A DNA stretch of 12,168 nt from Hyphomicrobiales bacterium (lineage in GTDB: Bacteria; Pseudomonadota; Alphaproteobacteria; Rhizobiales; Beijerinckiaceae), in assembly GCA_947374125.1 (NCBI GenBank), contig CANCAR010000070.1, positions 1 through 12,168 of the forward strand, read 5' to 3'. The stretch's first letter is position 1; each line of letters starts with the position of its first letter. This document shows positions 1 to 6,550 of this stretch, piece by piece. The position numbers and the translations under genes are program-made. The notes beneath the pieces are model-generated. The model worked only from the letters and a program-made list of their open reading frames with translations, was not told the origin of the DNA and made no database searches.

Positions 1-59
1 GGCGTTCCCCGCCACTTTCCGCTAAACACCGCGCCTTCGCCGCCCGAAAGCGGCCAAAG

Positions 60-136
<77 letters not shown>

Positions 137-188
137 AAATTTTTCAGAGTTTTAAAATGCCTTCCGTGATCTAAATCGGTATTTTGAC

Positions 189-770
189 ATGAAGTTTGTG
201 GTGGCAGCTTTACTCCTAACAATGCCGTTAATGACGTCCTCAGCTAAGGCTGGCGAAGTGATCATTGTAGAAGAGTCGTTTGCGAACCCAATTGACCTAC
301 CTAAACCAATTGAAACGGAACTTTTAAAAAGTTTGACCGAGACAGCATCAACCTGTTTAGCCGACAGCAACACCACCGTGCGTGAGGCCATCGAGGCGAG
401 TTTCGTCGATCTCGGTATTTCAGTCAAATCCATCATGCTCAAACCCAAAGACCCATCTTTGCCAGGAGCGGCTTAGGGGTGTGTTTGCGGCGCCTATTCT
501 TGTCCGATGTGGATATTCTCATTAAAAGGATCTACCTCCCGCCGCTTATGGTGGGATTACGGGAATCTCGTTGAAGTCATCGACCGAAAAGATCGCGGAT
601 TAAAACGCTTACTGATTTCAAGCGGTACAGCTGGACACCAAGAACGAAGCCTCTACGCGTGGAACGGCAAGCGATATACCGTTTTGAGGAAAAAACAGAT
701 TTCCGGAGTGGAGGTAAATGAAAAAGGTTACCGCGATTTGGAAAAATTCCGTTCCGACGCAATCCGCTAA
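189..770 (+). pseudogene. Small exported protein of unknown function, split by an in-frame amber codon
   Basis: Two short open frames, 189-476 (95 codons) and 507-770, lie in the same reading frame. Only the TAG at 474-476 and ten further sense codons separate them. Read as one gene of about 193 codons, it starts with a signal peptide (Lys2, a hydrophobic core, cleavage probably after the Ala-Lys-Ala near residue 21). An acidic linker follows, then, directly after the stop, a motif GCVCGAYSCPMWIF, and later YAWNGKRY near the end. From memory, a CG..CP.W(I/V)F segment followed by G..DL and y.(W/F)(D/N)GkrY patterns recurs in small periplasmic proteins of alphaproteobacteria. That motif spans the stop codon, so I read this as one gene with a nonsense mutation (or a sequencing error), not two genes. 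The function is unknown. No clear Shine-Dalgarno precedes the ATG at 189. Base composition is more AT-rich than in the transporter genes downstream. Confidence 0.7.
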
Positions 771-809
771 TAGGTATTATTTTTGAAGTTATACCGGTTC
801 AACTGTTAA

Positions 810-827
810 CGATGTGCCGGAACATCG
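810..827. other. Small inverted repeat in the gap before higA
   Basis: CGATGT at 810-815 and its exact complement ACATCG at 822-827 flank six bases, so a 6-bp hairpin is possible. No T-run follows on either strand, so it is not a convincing terminator. It lies between the end of the split gene (770) and the end of higA (946). Its role is unknown. I see nothing else in 771-945. Confidence 0.3.
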
Positions 828-945
828 CGTTCGTCGATATTGAAGCGGCGGGGGAGAGACTCCGACAGAATTGGTAACATCAAGTTCGATTAAAGATGAT
901 TTCTAATGTTAAACGTTAAATCCAATTCTAACCACTATAAACGCC

Positions 946-1248
946 TCAAGCCGCTGGCAAAACCTCATCGACAATAATGTCACCCGCTCGAGCCCGAGCC
1001 TTTGCCATGTCAAAGGTCATCTGCATGCGCATCAGCGTATCGGCCTTGATGCCAAAAGCTTTCTCGAACGGGATGGCCATTTCCGCCGACAGAGCAGTAT
1101 GACCATTGAACAGATTGCTCAGCGTCTGGCGGGTCACGCGGAAACTGGCTGCGAGGCGATTGATACTCACACCGTGCGGATCGACAACTTCGCTCTTAAG
1201 CCAGTCACCGGGATGAACCGCAAGCGAGGGATGCATGGGCAATGCCAT
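946..1248 (-). CDS. higA: HigA-family antitoxin (XRE-type DNA-binding protein)
   Basis: This 100-residue protein has the HigA/VapI layout. It opens with the family's HPG-type lead-in (VHPGDWL, residues 11-17). A helix-turn-helix follows at about 28-52 (VSINRLAASFRVTRQTLSNLFNG), then the AEMAIPFEKAFG segment (55-66) and the M-Q-x-x-(F/Y)-D stretch (75-80). Such antitoxins bind and neutralise their partner toxin and repress their own promoter. The ATG at 1248-1246 overlaps the toxin's TGA by one base (TGATG), so the two are translationally coupled with the toxin gene first, the usual hig order. Neutralisation and autoregulation are known for the family and are inferred here. Confidence 0.9.
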   Translation of the reverse strand: MALPMHPSLAVHPGDWLKSEVVDPHGVSINRLAASFRVTRQTLSNLFNGHTALSAEMAIPFEKAFGIKADTLMRMQMTFDMAKARARAGDIIVDEVLPAA

Positions 1249-1526
1249 CAGTAATAGTCCTCCAAGTCAAGTTCGGCGATAGTCGCTTCATCGATCTTGA
1301 TGAAGGTTAGGCGCCAGTTTTTAGTAACCGTCATCGCCCACCGCCCGGCCTTCTCGCCCATCAAAGCGTGTAGACCATAATTGGGCGGCAAGGCCAATTC
1401 ATCAAACCGGCTTGCCGCGTCGATAAAGGCTAGAATCTTGCGGATACGGCCAGCGTCACCAACAAGGCCCTTTGCGTTGCCGGTCTCGAAAAACCGCCTA
1501 AGCCCTTTTTTGGGAAATGCTTCCAA
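1248..1526 (-). CDS. higB: HigB-family toxin (RelE-like mRNA interferase)
   Basis: The 92 residues match HigB across the full length: KKGLRRFFETG (6-16), the GLHAL element (51-55), W63, the strand VTKNWRLTF (67-75) and an acidic-aromatic end, LEDYY. HigB toxins cleave mRNA at the ribosome when not held by HigA. The start is odd. The only usable in-frame start is TTG at 1526-1524, and the codon where family members usually have Met is ATA (1529-1527). An ATG at 1533-1531 is in another frame. The next upstream in-frame stop is TGA at 1547-1545. The gene therefore either uses a rare weak start, giving a protein one residue short, or has lost its start codon. The rest of the reading frame is intact. 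Confidence 0.85.
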   Translation of the reverse strand: MEAFPKKGLRRFFETGNAKGLVGDAGRIRKILAFIDAASRFDELALPPNYGLHALMGEKAGRWAMTVTKNWRLTFIKIDEATIAELDLEDYY

Positions 1527-1835
1527 TATCCATAACGTCTTATGTCAAACATCATTTTACGCCTGCTCGCAACCGCGATTGACCACGAGGTCACATTTAT
1601 TGGATCCGCCCGCCCGTCTACGCAGGCGAAATGTTTCGAAGAATTAAAAATTATATCATGATTTCAATAACATTAACGGCATCGCTTTCATCGCTTCCGG
1701 GCGCGCCAATTTGAGGCAAAACTTCTCGCGTTACCGGTTCGCTCGTTTTTGACCCGATTAAGCGGTAGCGCGCTGTCGTTTCTTATCGAAAATACGAACG
1801 TTTGCGTTATCGATGAATGATCTTCTTAACGTCGT
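1527..1835. other. 309-base gap between higB and the phoH-like gene, including the presumed higBA promoter
   Basis: No reading frame here looks like a gene on either strand. The stretch contains a consensus-like -10 box on the minus strand (see 1650-1655), the short palindrome ATCATGAT (1655-1662) next to it, and AT-rich sequence around 1640-1680. I see no hairpin with a T-run that would end the phoH-like gene, which stops at 1836. The sequence CGGGCGCGCCAA at 1698-1709 resembles the 3' end of the tRNA but is probably chance. Confidence 0.5.
1650..1655 (-). promoter_or_regulatory. Candidate -10 box (TATAAT) for higBA
   Basis: Read on the minus strand, 1655-1650 is a perfect TATAAT, about 120 bases before the toxin start. 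The -35 region at the right distance (around 1673-1678, CGTTAA) is poor, so recognition by sigma-70 is only possible. The palindrome ATCATGAT (1655-1662) overlaps the box and would be a reasonable place for HigA to bind. This is pattern reading only. Confidence 0.3.
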
Positions 1836-2579
1836 CTACCCCTCAAACGCCCTCACCCACATCGCGCAAATGCCGGAGCGGACAATGTCGTTGATGGAAA
1901 ACTCGACGATGGGCACGGGCAAATCGCGTGTCCGAACGAGATCAATCGCCTTGCGTAATCCTGAGTCATGCTCCAAGTCACACTGCATAATGTCGCCATT
2001 GATGACGGTCAGGCAATCTTCGCCGATGCGGGTGAGGAACATTTTGATTTCGGCGATCGTCGTGTTCTGCGCTTCATCAAGCAGGATGAAGGAATTCTTC
2101 CATGATCGTCCGCGCATCACTTCGAATGGCACTACCTCGATGTCGCCATTCTTCACCGCCAAATCATAAACGGCTGCACCTAACCGATCGCGGATCGCGT
2201 CTGTAATGGGAACCGCCCAAGGAGCAAATTTTTCTTCTAAGGATCCTGGAAAGAAGCCAAGAGAACGACCGCAGGGAACGTTTGGTCGGGTTAGAATGAT
2301 TTTTTTGATCGATTGGCTGCGATAAAGATCTGCGGCGTACGTGGCAGCCATCCACGTTTTACCTGTTCCTGCCGGGCCTAACACAAAGACCTGTTCGCTG
2401 GTTCTGAGATAACCCAGATATTCGGCTTGCTTTAAAGTGAGCGCTAGAATGGGAGGTGGCGTTCGTTCAGGCTCGAACTTCTTTTTCAAAGATTGGGATT
2501 TTTTGAAGAGCTGAACAACTTTGCTTTCGTCTCTGGCGCGAATAAACTTATCGCGCCGTTTTTCCCGGTTTTTTGCCAT
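1836..2579 (-). CDS. phoH: PhoH-family P-loop ATPase, short form
   Basis: The protein has 247 residues. A very basic N-terminus (about 1-38, rich in Lys and Arg) is followed by a PhoH-type ATPase core: LTLKQAEYL (48-56), Walker A GPAGTGKT (68-75), the family segment ILTRPNVPCGRSLGFFPG (95-112), Walker B FILLDEAQN (164-172), a sensor-like VINGDIMQCDL (192-202) and a C-terminal arginine in NDIVRS (230-235). PhoH proteins bind ATP and are linked to RNA metabolism; their exact role is poorly known. At this length it resembles the compact phage-like and short bacterial forms more than the roughly 320-350-residue housekeeping PhoH. AAGGAA (2589-2584) sits four bases before the ATG and supports this start. 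The gene is divergent from the phosphoesterase operon and shares a gap of about 205 bases with it. Confidence 0.9.
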   Translation of the reverse strand: MAKNREKRRDKFIRARDESKVVQLFKKSQSLKKKFEPERTPPPILALTLKQAEYLGYLRTSEQVFVLGPAGTGKTWMAATYAADLYRSQSIKKIILTRPNVPCGRSLGFFPGSLEEKFAPWAVPITDAIRDRLGAAVYDLAVKNGDIEVVPFEVMRGRSWKNSFILLDEAQNTTIAEIKMFLTRIGEDCLTVINGDIMQCDLEHDSGLRKAIDLVRTRDLPVPIVEFSINDIVRSGICAMWVRAFEG

Positions 2580-2727
2580 GCCATTCCTTAAACACTAATC
2601 GGATAAAGGGTGGAGAAGTCACGCAAACGACGCCGTACATTTCTTGATTCGTGTGACGGCTTGATAACGATGATTTTTGGTTTTCAATCCGCTTTCGAAA
2701 CCCGCCTTTGAGTGCATCCGTTCACCT

Positions 2728-2745
2728 TTGTCATACCCCCGTCAC
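2728..2745 (+). promoter_or_regulatory. PHO-box-like sequence (candidate PhoB site) before the phosphoesterase/Ugp operon
   Basis: TTGTCAT (2728-2734), four bases, then CCGTCAC (2739-2745) match the PhoB consensus of two CTGTCAT half-sites 11 bases apart at 6 of 7 and 5 of 7 positions. In Pho promoters the box replaces the -35 and a -10 follows about 10 bases later; TACGAC at 2756-2761 is in that place but is a weak -10. The site lies 39 bases before the ATG at 2785. Genes for phosphate-ester uptake are classic PhoB targets, which raises its plausibility. The match is imperfect and was found by eye. Confidence 0.4.
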
Positions 2746-2784
2746 CGCCATTGGATACGACGTTTTCAAGCAACGGAGTTAGCC

Positions 2785-3594
2785 ATGCGGATCATCCAGA
2801 TTTCAGATACCCACCATTCGGTGGCCCATCCCTATTTCTCAGAAAATGTCGCCGCCACCACCCGTTGGCTCACGGGGATGGAAGCAGACTTGATCATTCA
2901 CACAGGCGATTTGGCGATGGATGGCGCGGCTGATCCTTCGGATTTGGCGTTGGGTGCGCAATGGATCCGTGATACGAGCCGCGAAATGCTCGTCGTGCCC
3001 GGCAACCATGATGTAGGTGATCACGTCGCCATCAAGCCAACCCAACAGGTCGATGATTCACGGCTTGAGCAGTGGCGCGCAACGGTTGGACCGGATTTTT
3101 GGTCGGTTGACCGAGGCGGTTGGCGGCTTATCGGGCTAGATTCGATGCTCATGGGTACCGGCCATAAAGAAGAAGGTCGCCAATTTGAATGGTTCGCCGA
3201 TGCGCTGGATACAACCCGTCCGATTGCCGTTTTTCTGCATAAGCCACTCTTTATTGATCACCCAGAAGAAGGTCCACGCGGCTATTGGACGGTGACGCCG
3301 GAGCCACGCCGCACCTTATTGGCGCTAATGGCAAAGGCCGATATCAGATTGGTTGCCAGCGGCCATCTCCACATCCACCGACATTACCAACACGGCGAAA
3401 CGGATTTTGTTTGGGGTCCAGCCAGCTCGTTTGTTGTCGGCGAAAGCCAGGAAGAGTTGGGCGGTGATCGGCTTTTAGGGGCCGTTATTCACGACTTTTC
3501 CGACAAGGGCGTTTCCAGCAGCTTTGTGAGGCCGGAGGGCGTTGAAGATCTGTTGATCGAGCCGGTCGGCCATTTGATTTACGCCGAGTCGTAA
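2785..3594 (+). CDS. Calcineurin-like metallophosphoesterase, probable phosphodiesterase
   Basis: The 269-residue protein carries the full metal-binding set of the class III cyclic-nucleotide phosphodiesterase/GpdQ group: D8-x-H10 (ISDTHHS), G41-D42 (HTGDL), G73-N74-H75-D76 (PGNHD), H152 (FLHKP) and the GHLH motif with H194 and H196. These residues hold a two-metal centre that cleaves phosphomono- or phosphodiesters. There is no signal peptide, so it should act in the cytoplasm. The frame is open upstream to a TTG at 2677, but the ATG at 2785 has GGAG (2775-2778) six bases away and begins directly with the family's first strand (MRIIQISDTH), so I chose it. The TAA is 12 bases from the next ATG. 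As first gene of a Ugp-like transport operon it plausibly cleaves the imported compound, as UgpQ does in E. coli although UgpQ is from an unrelated family. The substrate is not shown by the sequence. Confidence 0.9.
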   Translation: MRIIQISDTHHSVAHPYFSENVAATTRWLTGMEADLIIHTGDLAMDGAADPSDLALGAQWIRDTSREMLVVPGNHDVGDHVAIKPTQQVDDSRLEQWRATVGPDFWSVDRGGWRLIGLDSMLMGTGHKEEGRQFEWFADALDTTRPIAVFLHKPLFIDHPEEGPRGYWTVTPEPRRTLLALMAKADIRLVASGHLHIHRHYQHGETDFVWGPASSFVVGESQEELGGDRLLGAVIHDFSDKGVSSSFVRPEGVEDLLIEPVGHLIYAES

Positions 3595-3606
3595 GGGGTT
3601 GATGCG

Positions 3607-4773
3607 ATGGCTCCTGCATTGGTTTTAAAACATGTTTCCAAGGCATTTGGCACGCAAAGCGTTTTGCGGGATGTGTCGATTGAGGCGGACGCCGGGGAGT
3701 TTATCGCGCTTGTCGGCCCATCGGGTTGCGGCAAATCTACTCTGTTGCGCATTGCAGCAGGGCTTGAACGGGCCGATGCTGGTGAGGTTTCACTCGCAGG
3801 TGTTAATGTGACCGACACACGCGCCGCCGATCGCGACATGGCGATGGTGTTTCAATCCTATGCGCTCTATCCCCATCTCACTGTACGCCAAAACATCGCG
3901 CTACCATTGGCGATGCGTCGGTTAAGTGGATTCGAACGGTTGCCGATGATTGGGCGGATAACGCCATCCGCGCGCGCGAAACACGCGTCGATTATGGCGG
4001 ATGTTGAGCGCACGGCGGAGGCGCTGCGAATTACCGAATTACTGAACCGTAAGCCCGGTGAAATGTCCGGCGGGCAACGTCAACGCGTCGCTCTTGGTCG
4101 TGCGATCGTCCGCCGACCAAAAGCGTTTTTAATGGACGAGCCGCTCTCTAATTTAGATGCCGCTTTGCGGGTGCACATGCGGGCGGAAATCGTCTCTTTG
4201 CATCGGGCAGCAGGCGTTGTCACCCTCTATGTAACGCATGACCAAGAAGAAGCGCTGGGTATGGCCGACCGCGTGGCGGTGATGATCGGTGGACGCATTT
4301 TGCAAATCGCCTCACCCGAGGTGATTTATACCGATCCCGAACATATTGACGTAGCAAGCTTTATTGGTAGCCCGAAAATCAATCTCTTACCTGGGAAAAT
4401 TGTTCACGGCGGCAGGCTATTTCAAGCAGGTCGGTACCTGTTCTCGGGCTTTAGCGGACCGGAGCGAGACGTTACCATCGGCATCCGCCCGGAACATTTA
4501 TTTCTCTCGACCGAAGCGCATGAAGACTCCATTCCGTTGTTCCTTCAGCGGCTCGAATTTTTGGGTTCTGAAGTCATCGCTCACCTTAAAAACCAGAATG
4601 ATGGCCGGGCGCTTATTGCTCGTCTTGAGCCCGATCATGCGAGTGACGTCGCCGGCCTAAAACAGCTCTTCGCGTCCGCAACCGATCACGAGTTGATGGT
4701 CTTTGAGACGGACGGCTCACGGGTCCGGGCGGCTGCTTCTGTTGCCGATGGGGCTGCTAGCTATGCAGCCTGA
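3607..4773 (+). CDS. ugpC: UgpC/MalK-type ABC importer ATP-binding protein
   Basis: The protein has 388 residues. The nucleotide-binding domain shows Walker A GPSGCGKST (37-45), Q-loop Gln83 (MVFQSYALYPH), signature MSGGQ (153-157), Walker B FLMDEP with D177 and E178, the D-loop SNLDA (181-185) and switch His211. A C-terminal TOBE-type regulatory domain follows (about 255-375, with IGIRPEHL at 291-298). This is the standard CUT1 importer ATPase that powers the two permeases encoded next. Between the Q-loop and the signature there is an extra stretch of roughly 18 residues compared with MalK (within about 104-132, basic and proline-containing). I recall similar extensions in some proteobacterial Ugp-like ATPases. 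AAGGGG (3593-3598) overlaps the previous stop codon and lies eight bases before the ATG. The ugp assignment rests on context and overall similarity; another sugar or polyol transporter is possible. Confidence 0.88.
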   Translation: MAPALVLKHVSKAFGTQSVLRDVSIEADAGEFIALVGPSGCGKSTLLRIAAGLERADAGEVSLAGVNVTDTRAADRDMAMVFQSYALYPHLTVRQNIALPLAMRRLSGFERLPMIGRITPSARAKHASIMADVERTAEALRITELLNRKPGEMSGGQRQRVALGRAIVRRPKAFLMDEPLSNLDAALRVHMRAEIVSLHRAAGVVTLYVTHDQEEALGMADRVAVMIGGRILQIASPEVIYTDPEHIDVASFIGSPKINLLPGKIVHGGRLFQAGRYLFSGFSGPERDVTIGIRPEHLFLSTEAHEDSIPLFLQRLEFLGSEVIAHLKNQNDGRALIARLEPDHASDVAGLKQLFASATDHELMVFETDGSRVRAAASVADGAASYAA

Positions 4774-5677
4774 AGGGGGAAAGCCTCGTCGTTTGACGCG
4801 GTTTGATCACCGCGAGGTTCGTGCGGCGTTGTTATTATGCGCCCCGACGGCGGTGCTGATGCTGGCCCTTTTGGTGCTGCCGACCTTGGCCGTGCTCGGC
4901 CTTTCGTTCACCGATGCTGAATTGGGTGTGCCGGGATTTCAATTTCTCGGGCTTGGTGCCTATGCGGATCTGTTCACCGATCGGGCCTTTTTGCGCGCGT
5001 TCCGCAATACAGCGATCTATGTCGCGTTGGTCGCTCCCGCTTCCGTGGTAATCGGGCTTGTGCTCGCGCTTCTGATTGAGGCCGAAGTCAAAGGCCGGGC
5101 GTTTTTCCGCTCGGTCTATTTTTTGCCCGTTGTATCGCTGACCGTCGCCATGGCGAGCGTGTGGCAATATTTGATGCACCCGAGTTTCGGCCCCATGAAT
5201 TTGGTGCTGCAACGGTTTGGGCTACCCAGCATCAACTGGTTGGGGTCAAGCGATAATGTGCTCACATCCCTTGCCCTAATCGGCATTTGGCAGGCTCTGG
5301 GCTTCAACCTTGTCCTTTTTCTCGCGGGCTTAACCGCCATTAATCGCGACCTTTATGCGGCCGCCGAAATGGATGGCGTACGCTCCGCATGGTCGCGGTT
5401 TTGGACGGTTACTTGGCCAATGCTCGGGCCAACCACTTTGTTCGTTGTGACGATCACCATGATTAATGCCGTAAAAGTGTTTGAAACTGTGGCGACGTTG
5501 ACCCAAGGCGGACCGTCCAAGGCCTCGGAAGTTCTGCTCTATACCATCTATAAAGAAGGTTTTGTCTATCTCCATATTGGCGTTGCCTCCGCGATGGCTG
5601 TGGTGTTTGTCGCCGTTTTACTGGTGCTGCTGCTGGTTCAAACCAAAGTGCTTGAAAAGCAGGTTCATTACGCATGA
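4763..5677 (+). CDS. ugpA: UgpA-type ABC importer permease
   Basis: The 304-residue membrane protein is of the MalF/UgpA type. It has about six hydrophobic spans, near 21-48, 85-108, 117-138, 168-190, 222-240 and 270-293. The cytoplasmic EAA loop that docks on the ATPase is at about 198-219 (YAAAEMDGVRSAWSRF). The frame is open from a TTG at 4703 and has ATGs at 4748 and 4763. I chose 4763 because it gives a usual UgpA length, has GGGG (4750-4753) nine bases upstream, and overlaps the end of ugpC by only 11 bases; 4748 remains possible. Its stop shares ATGA with the next gene, so the two permeases should be made in equal amounts and form a heterodimer. Confidence 0.87.
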   Translation: MQPEGGKPRRLTRFDHREVRAALLLCAPTAVLMLALLVLPTLAVLGLSFTDAELGVPGFQFLGLGAYADLFTDRAFLRAFRNTAIYVALVAPASVVIGLVLALLIEAEVKGRAFFRSVYFLPVVSLTVAMASVWQYLMHPSFGPMNLVLQRFGLPSINWLGSSDNVLTSLALIGIWQALGFNLVLFLAGLTAINRDLYAAAEMDGVRSAWSRFWTVTWPMLGPTTLFVVTITMINAVKVFETVATLTQGGPSKASEVLLYTIYKEGFVYLHIGVASAMAVVFVAVLLVLLLVQTKVLEKQVHYA

Positions 5678-6510
5678 TGACGCCGAGCTCCACCCTTGTT
5701 CGTCTGTTACGTTTTGGTTTTTTGGCCGTTGGAGCGGCGATTATCTTATTTCCGTATGTATTCATGATTTCGGCCTCGCTGAAGCCGCCGGAAGACGTGT
5801 TCTCCGCCAGCCTAAGCCTATGGCCGGAGCATTTTTCGGCTTATGAAAATTATTCCAAGGCGCTCACGCGCATACCGATGGTGCGCATTCTTTTAAATGG
5901 CGCGCTGGTCTGCACGGCGATTGTTGTTTTTCAAATCTTATTTGCCCTGCCCGCAGCCTATGCGCTGGCGAAACTCCGCTTCCCGGGACGTGGCGTGTTG
6001 TTTGGCCTCGTTATGCTTGGCCTATTGGTTCCGATCCACGCGATTTCAATTCCGCTTTACGCCGCGGCCCAAATCTCGGGGCTATTGAACACGCTCGCGG
6101 TGTTGGTGATCCCCTTCACGCTATCGGTCTTTGCGATGTTCTTGTTCCGACAGTTCATCAAGGCCATGCCGGATGAATTGATCCACGCCGCGCGCATGGA
6201 TGGGTTATCCGAAGCGGCTATCGTCTGGCGTATTATTTTGCCCAATGCTTGGCCGGCCGCGTCCGCCTTCGCGATCTTCTCGGTCGTCGCCCATTGGAAC
6301 GATCTCTATTGGCCGCTGATCACGATTTCAAAGACGCAACTCGCAACGCCGCCATTGGGCTTGTTGTTCTTCCGCTCAGCGGAAGTTGGCGATGACTATG
6401 GCGCGCTGATGGCTGCGACCTTGATCGTCACGCTGCCGCTTGTCCTGTTTTTCCTCTTCGCCCAAAAGCTCTTCATCGAAGGTGTCACGATGACCGGGCT
6501 CAAGGGTTAA
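5674..6510 (+). CDS. ugpE: UgpE-type ABC importer permease
   Basis: The 278-residue membrane protein is of the MalG/UgpE type. It has about six hydrophobic spans, near 14-34, 73-98, 105-130, 137-160, 196-215 and 245-265. The EAA loop is at about 168-190 (ELIHAARMDGLSEAAI, then VWRIILP). The C-terminus KLFIEGVTMTGLKG is the typical ending of CUT1 permeases. The ATG at 5674 overlaps the ugpA stop as ATGA; a second ATG follows directly at 5677. It is expected to form the channel with the UgpA-type protein in the inner membrane. A 40-base gap separates it from the binding-protein gene. Confidence 0.88.
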   Translation: MMTPSSTLVRLLRFGFLAVGAAIILFPYVFMISASLKPPEDVFSASLSLWPEHFSAYENYSKALTRIPMVRILLNGALVCTAIVVFQILFALPAAYALAKLRFPGRGVLFGLVMLGLLVPIHAISIPLYAAAQISGLLNTLAVLVIPFTLSVFAMFLFRQFIKAMPDELIHAARMDGLSEAAIVWRIILPNAWPAASAFAIFSVVAHWNDLYWPLITISKTQLATPPLGLLFFRSAEVGDDYGALMAATLIVTLPLVLFFLFAQKLFIEGVTMTGLKG

Positions 6511-6550
6511 GGCCTACCCCTGTTCCCCTCCCCCCATTGGAGCACTCCCT

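Noticed and set aside
39..54. GCCGC/GCGGC hairpin before the tRNA as a terminator
   Set aside because: It is a five-base stem with no T-run on either strand.
152..448. Minus-strand 98-codon ORF opposite the split exported-protein gene
   Set aside because: It has no family resemblance. The plus strand has a clear signal peptide and joins in frame to a conserved-looking motif, so this is a shadow.
474..476. Programmed readthrough or pyrrolysine at the in-frame TAG
   Set aside because: The following bases (GGG) are not a known readthrough context, there is no sign of pyrrolysine machinery, and a simple nonsense mutation explains it.
1698..1709. CGGGCGCGCCAA resembling the tRNA 3' end CGGGTGCGCCAA (126-137), a possible att repeat
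   Set aside because: It is only 12 bases with one mismatch and GC-rich, and no integrase lies between the copies; chance is the likelier explanation.
2677..2784. N-terminal extension of the metallophosphoesterase from a TTG at 2677
   Set aside because: The added 36 residues do not look like part of the fold, they cover the promoter region, and the ATG at 2785 has a good ribosome-binding site.
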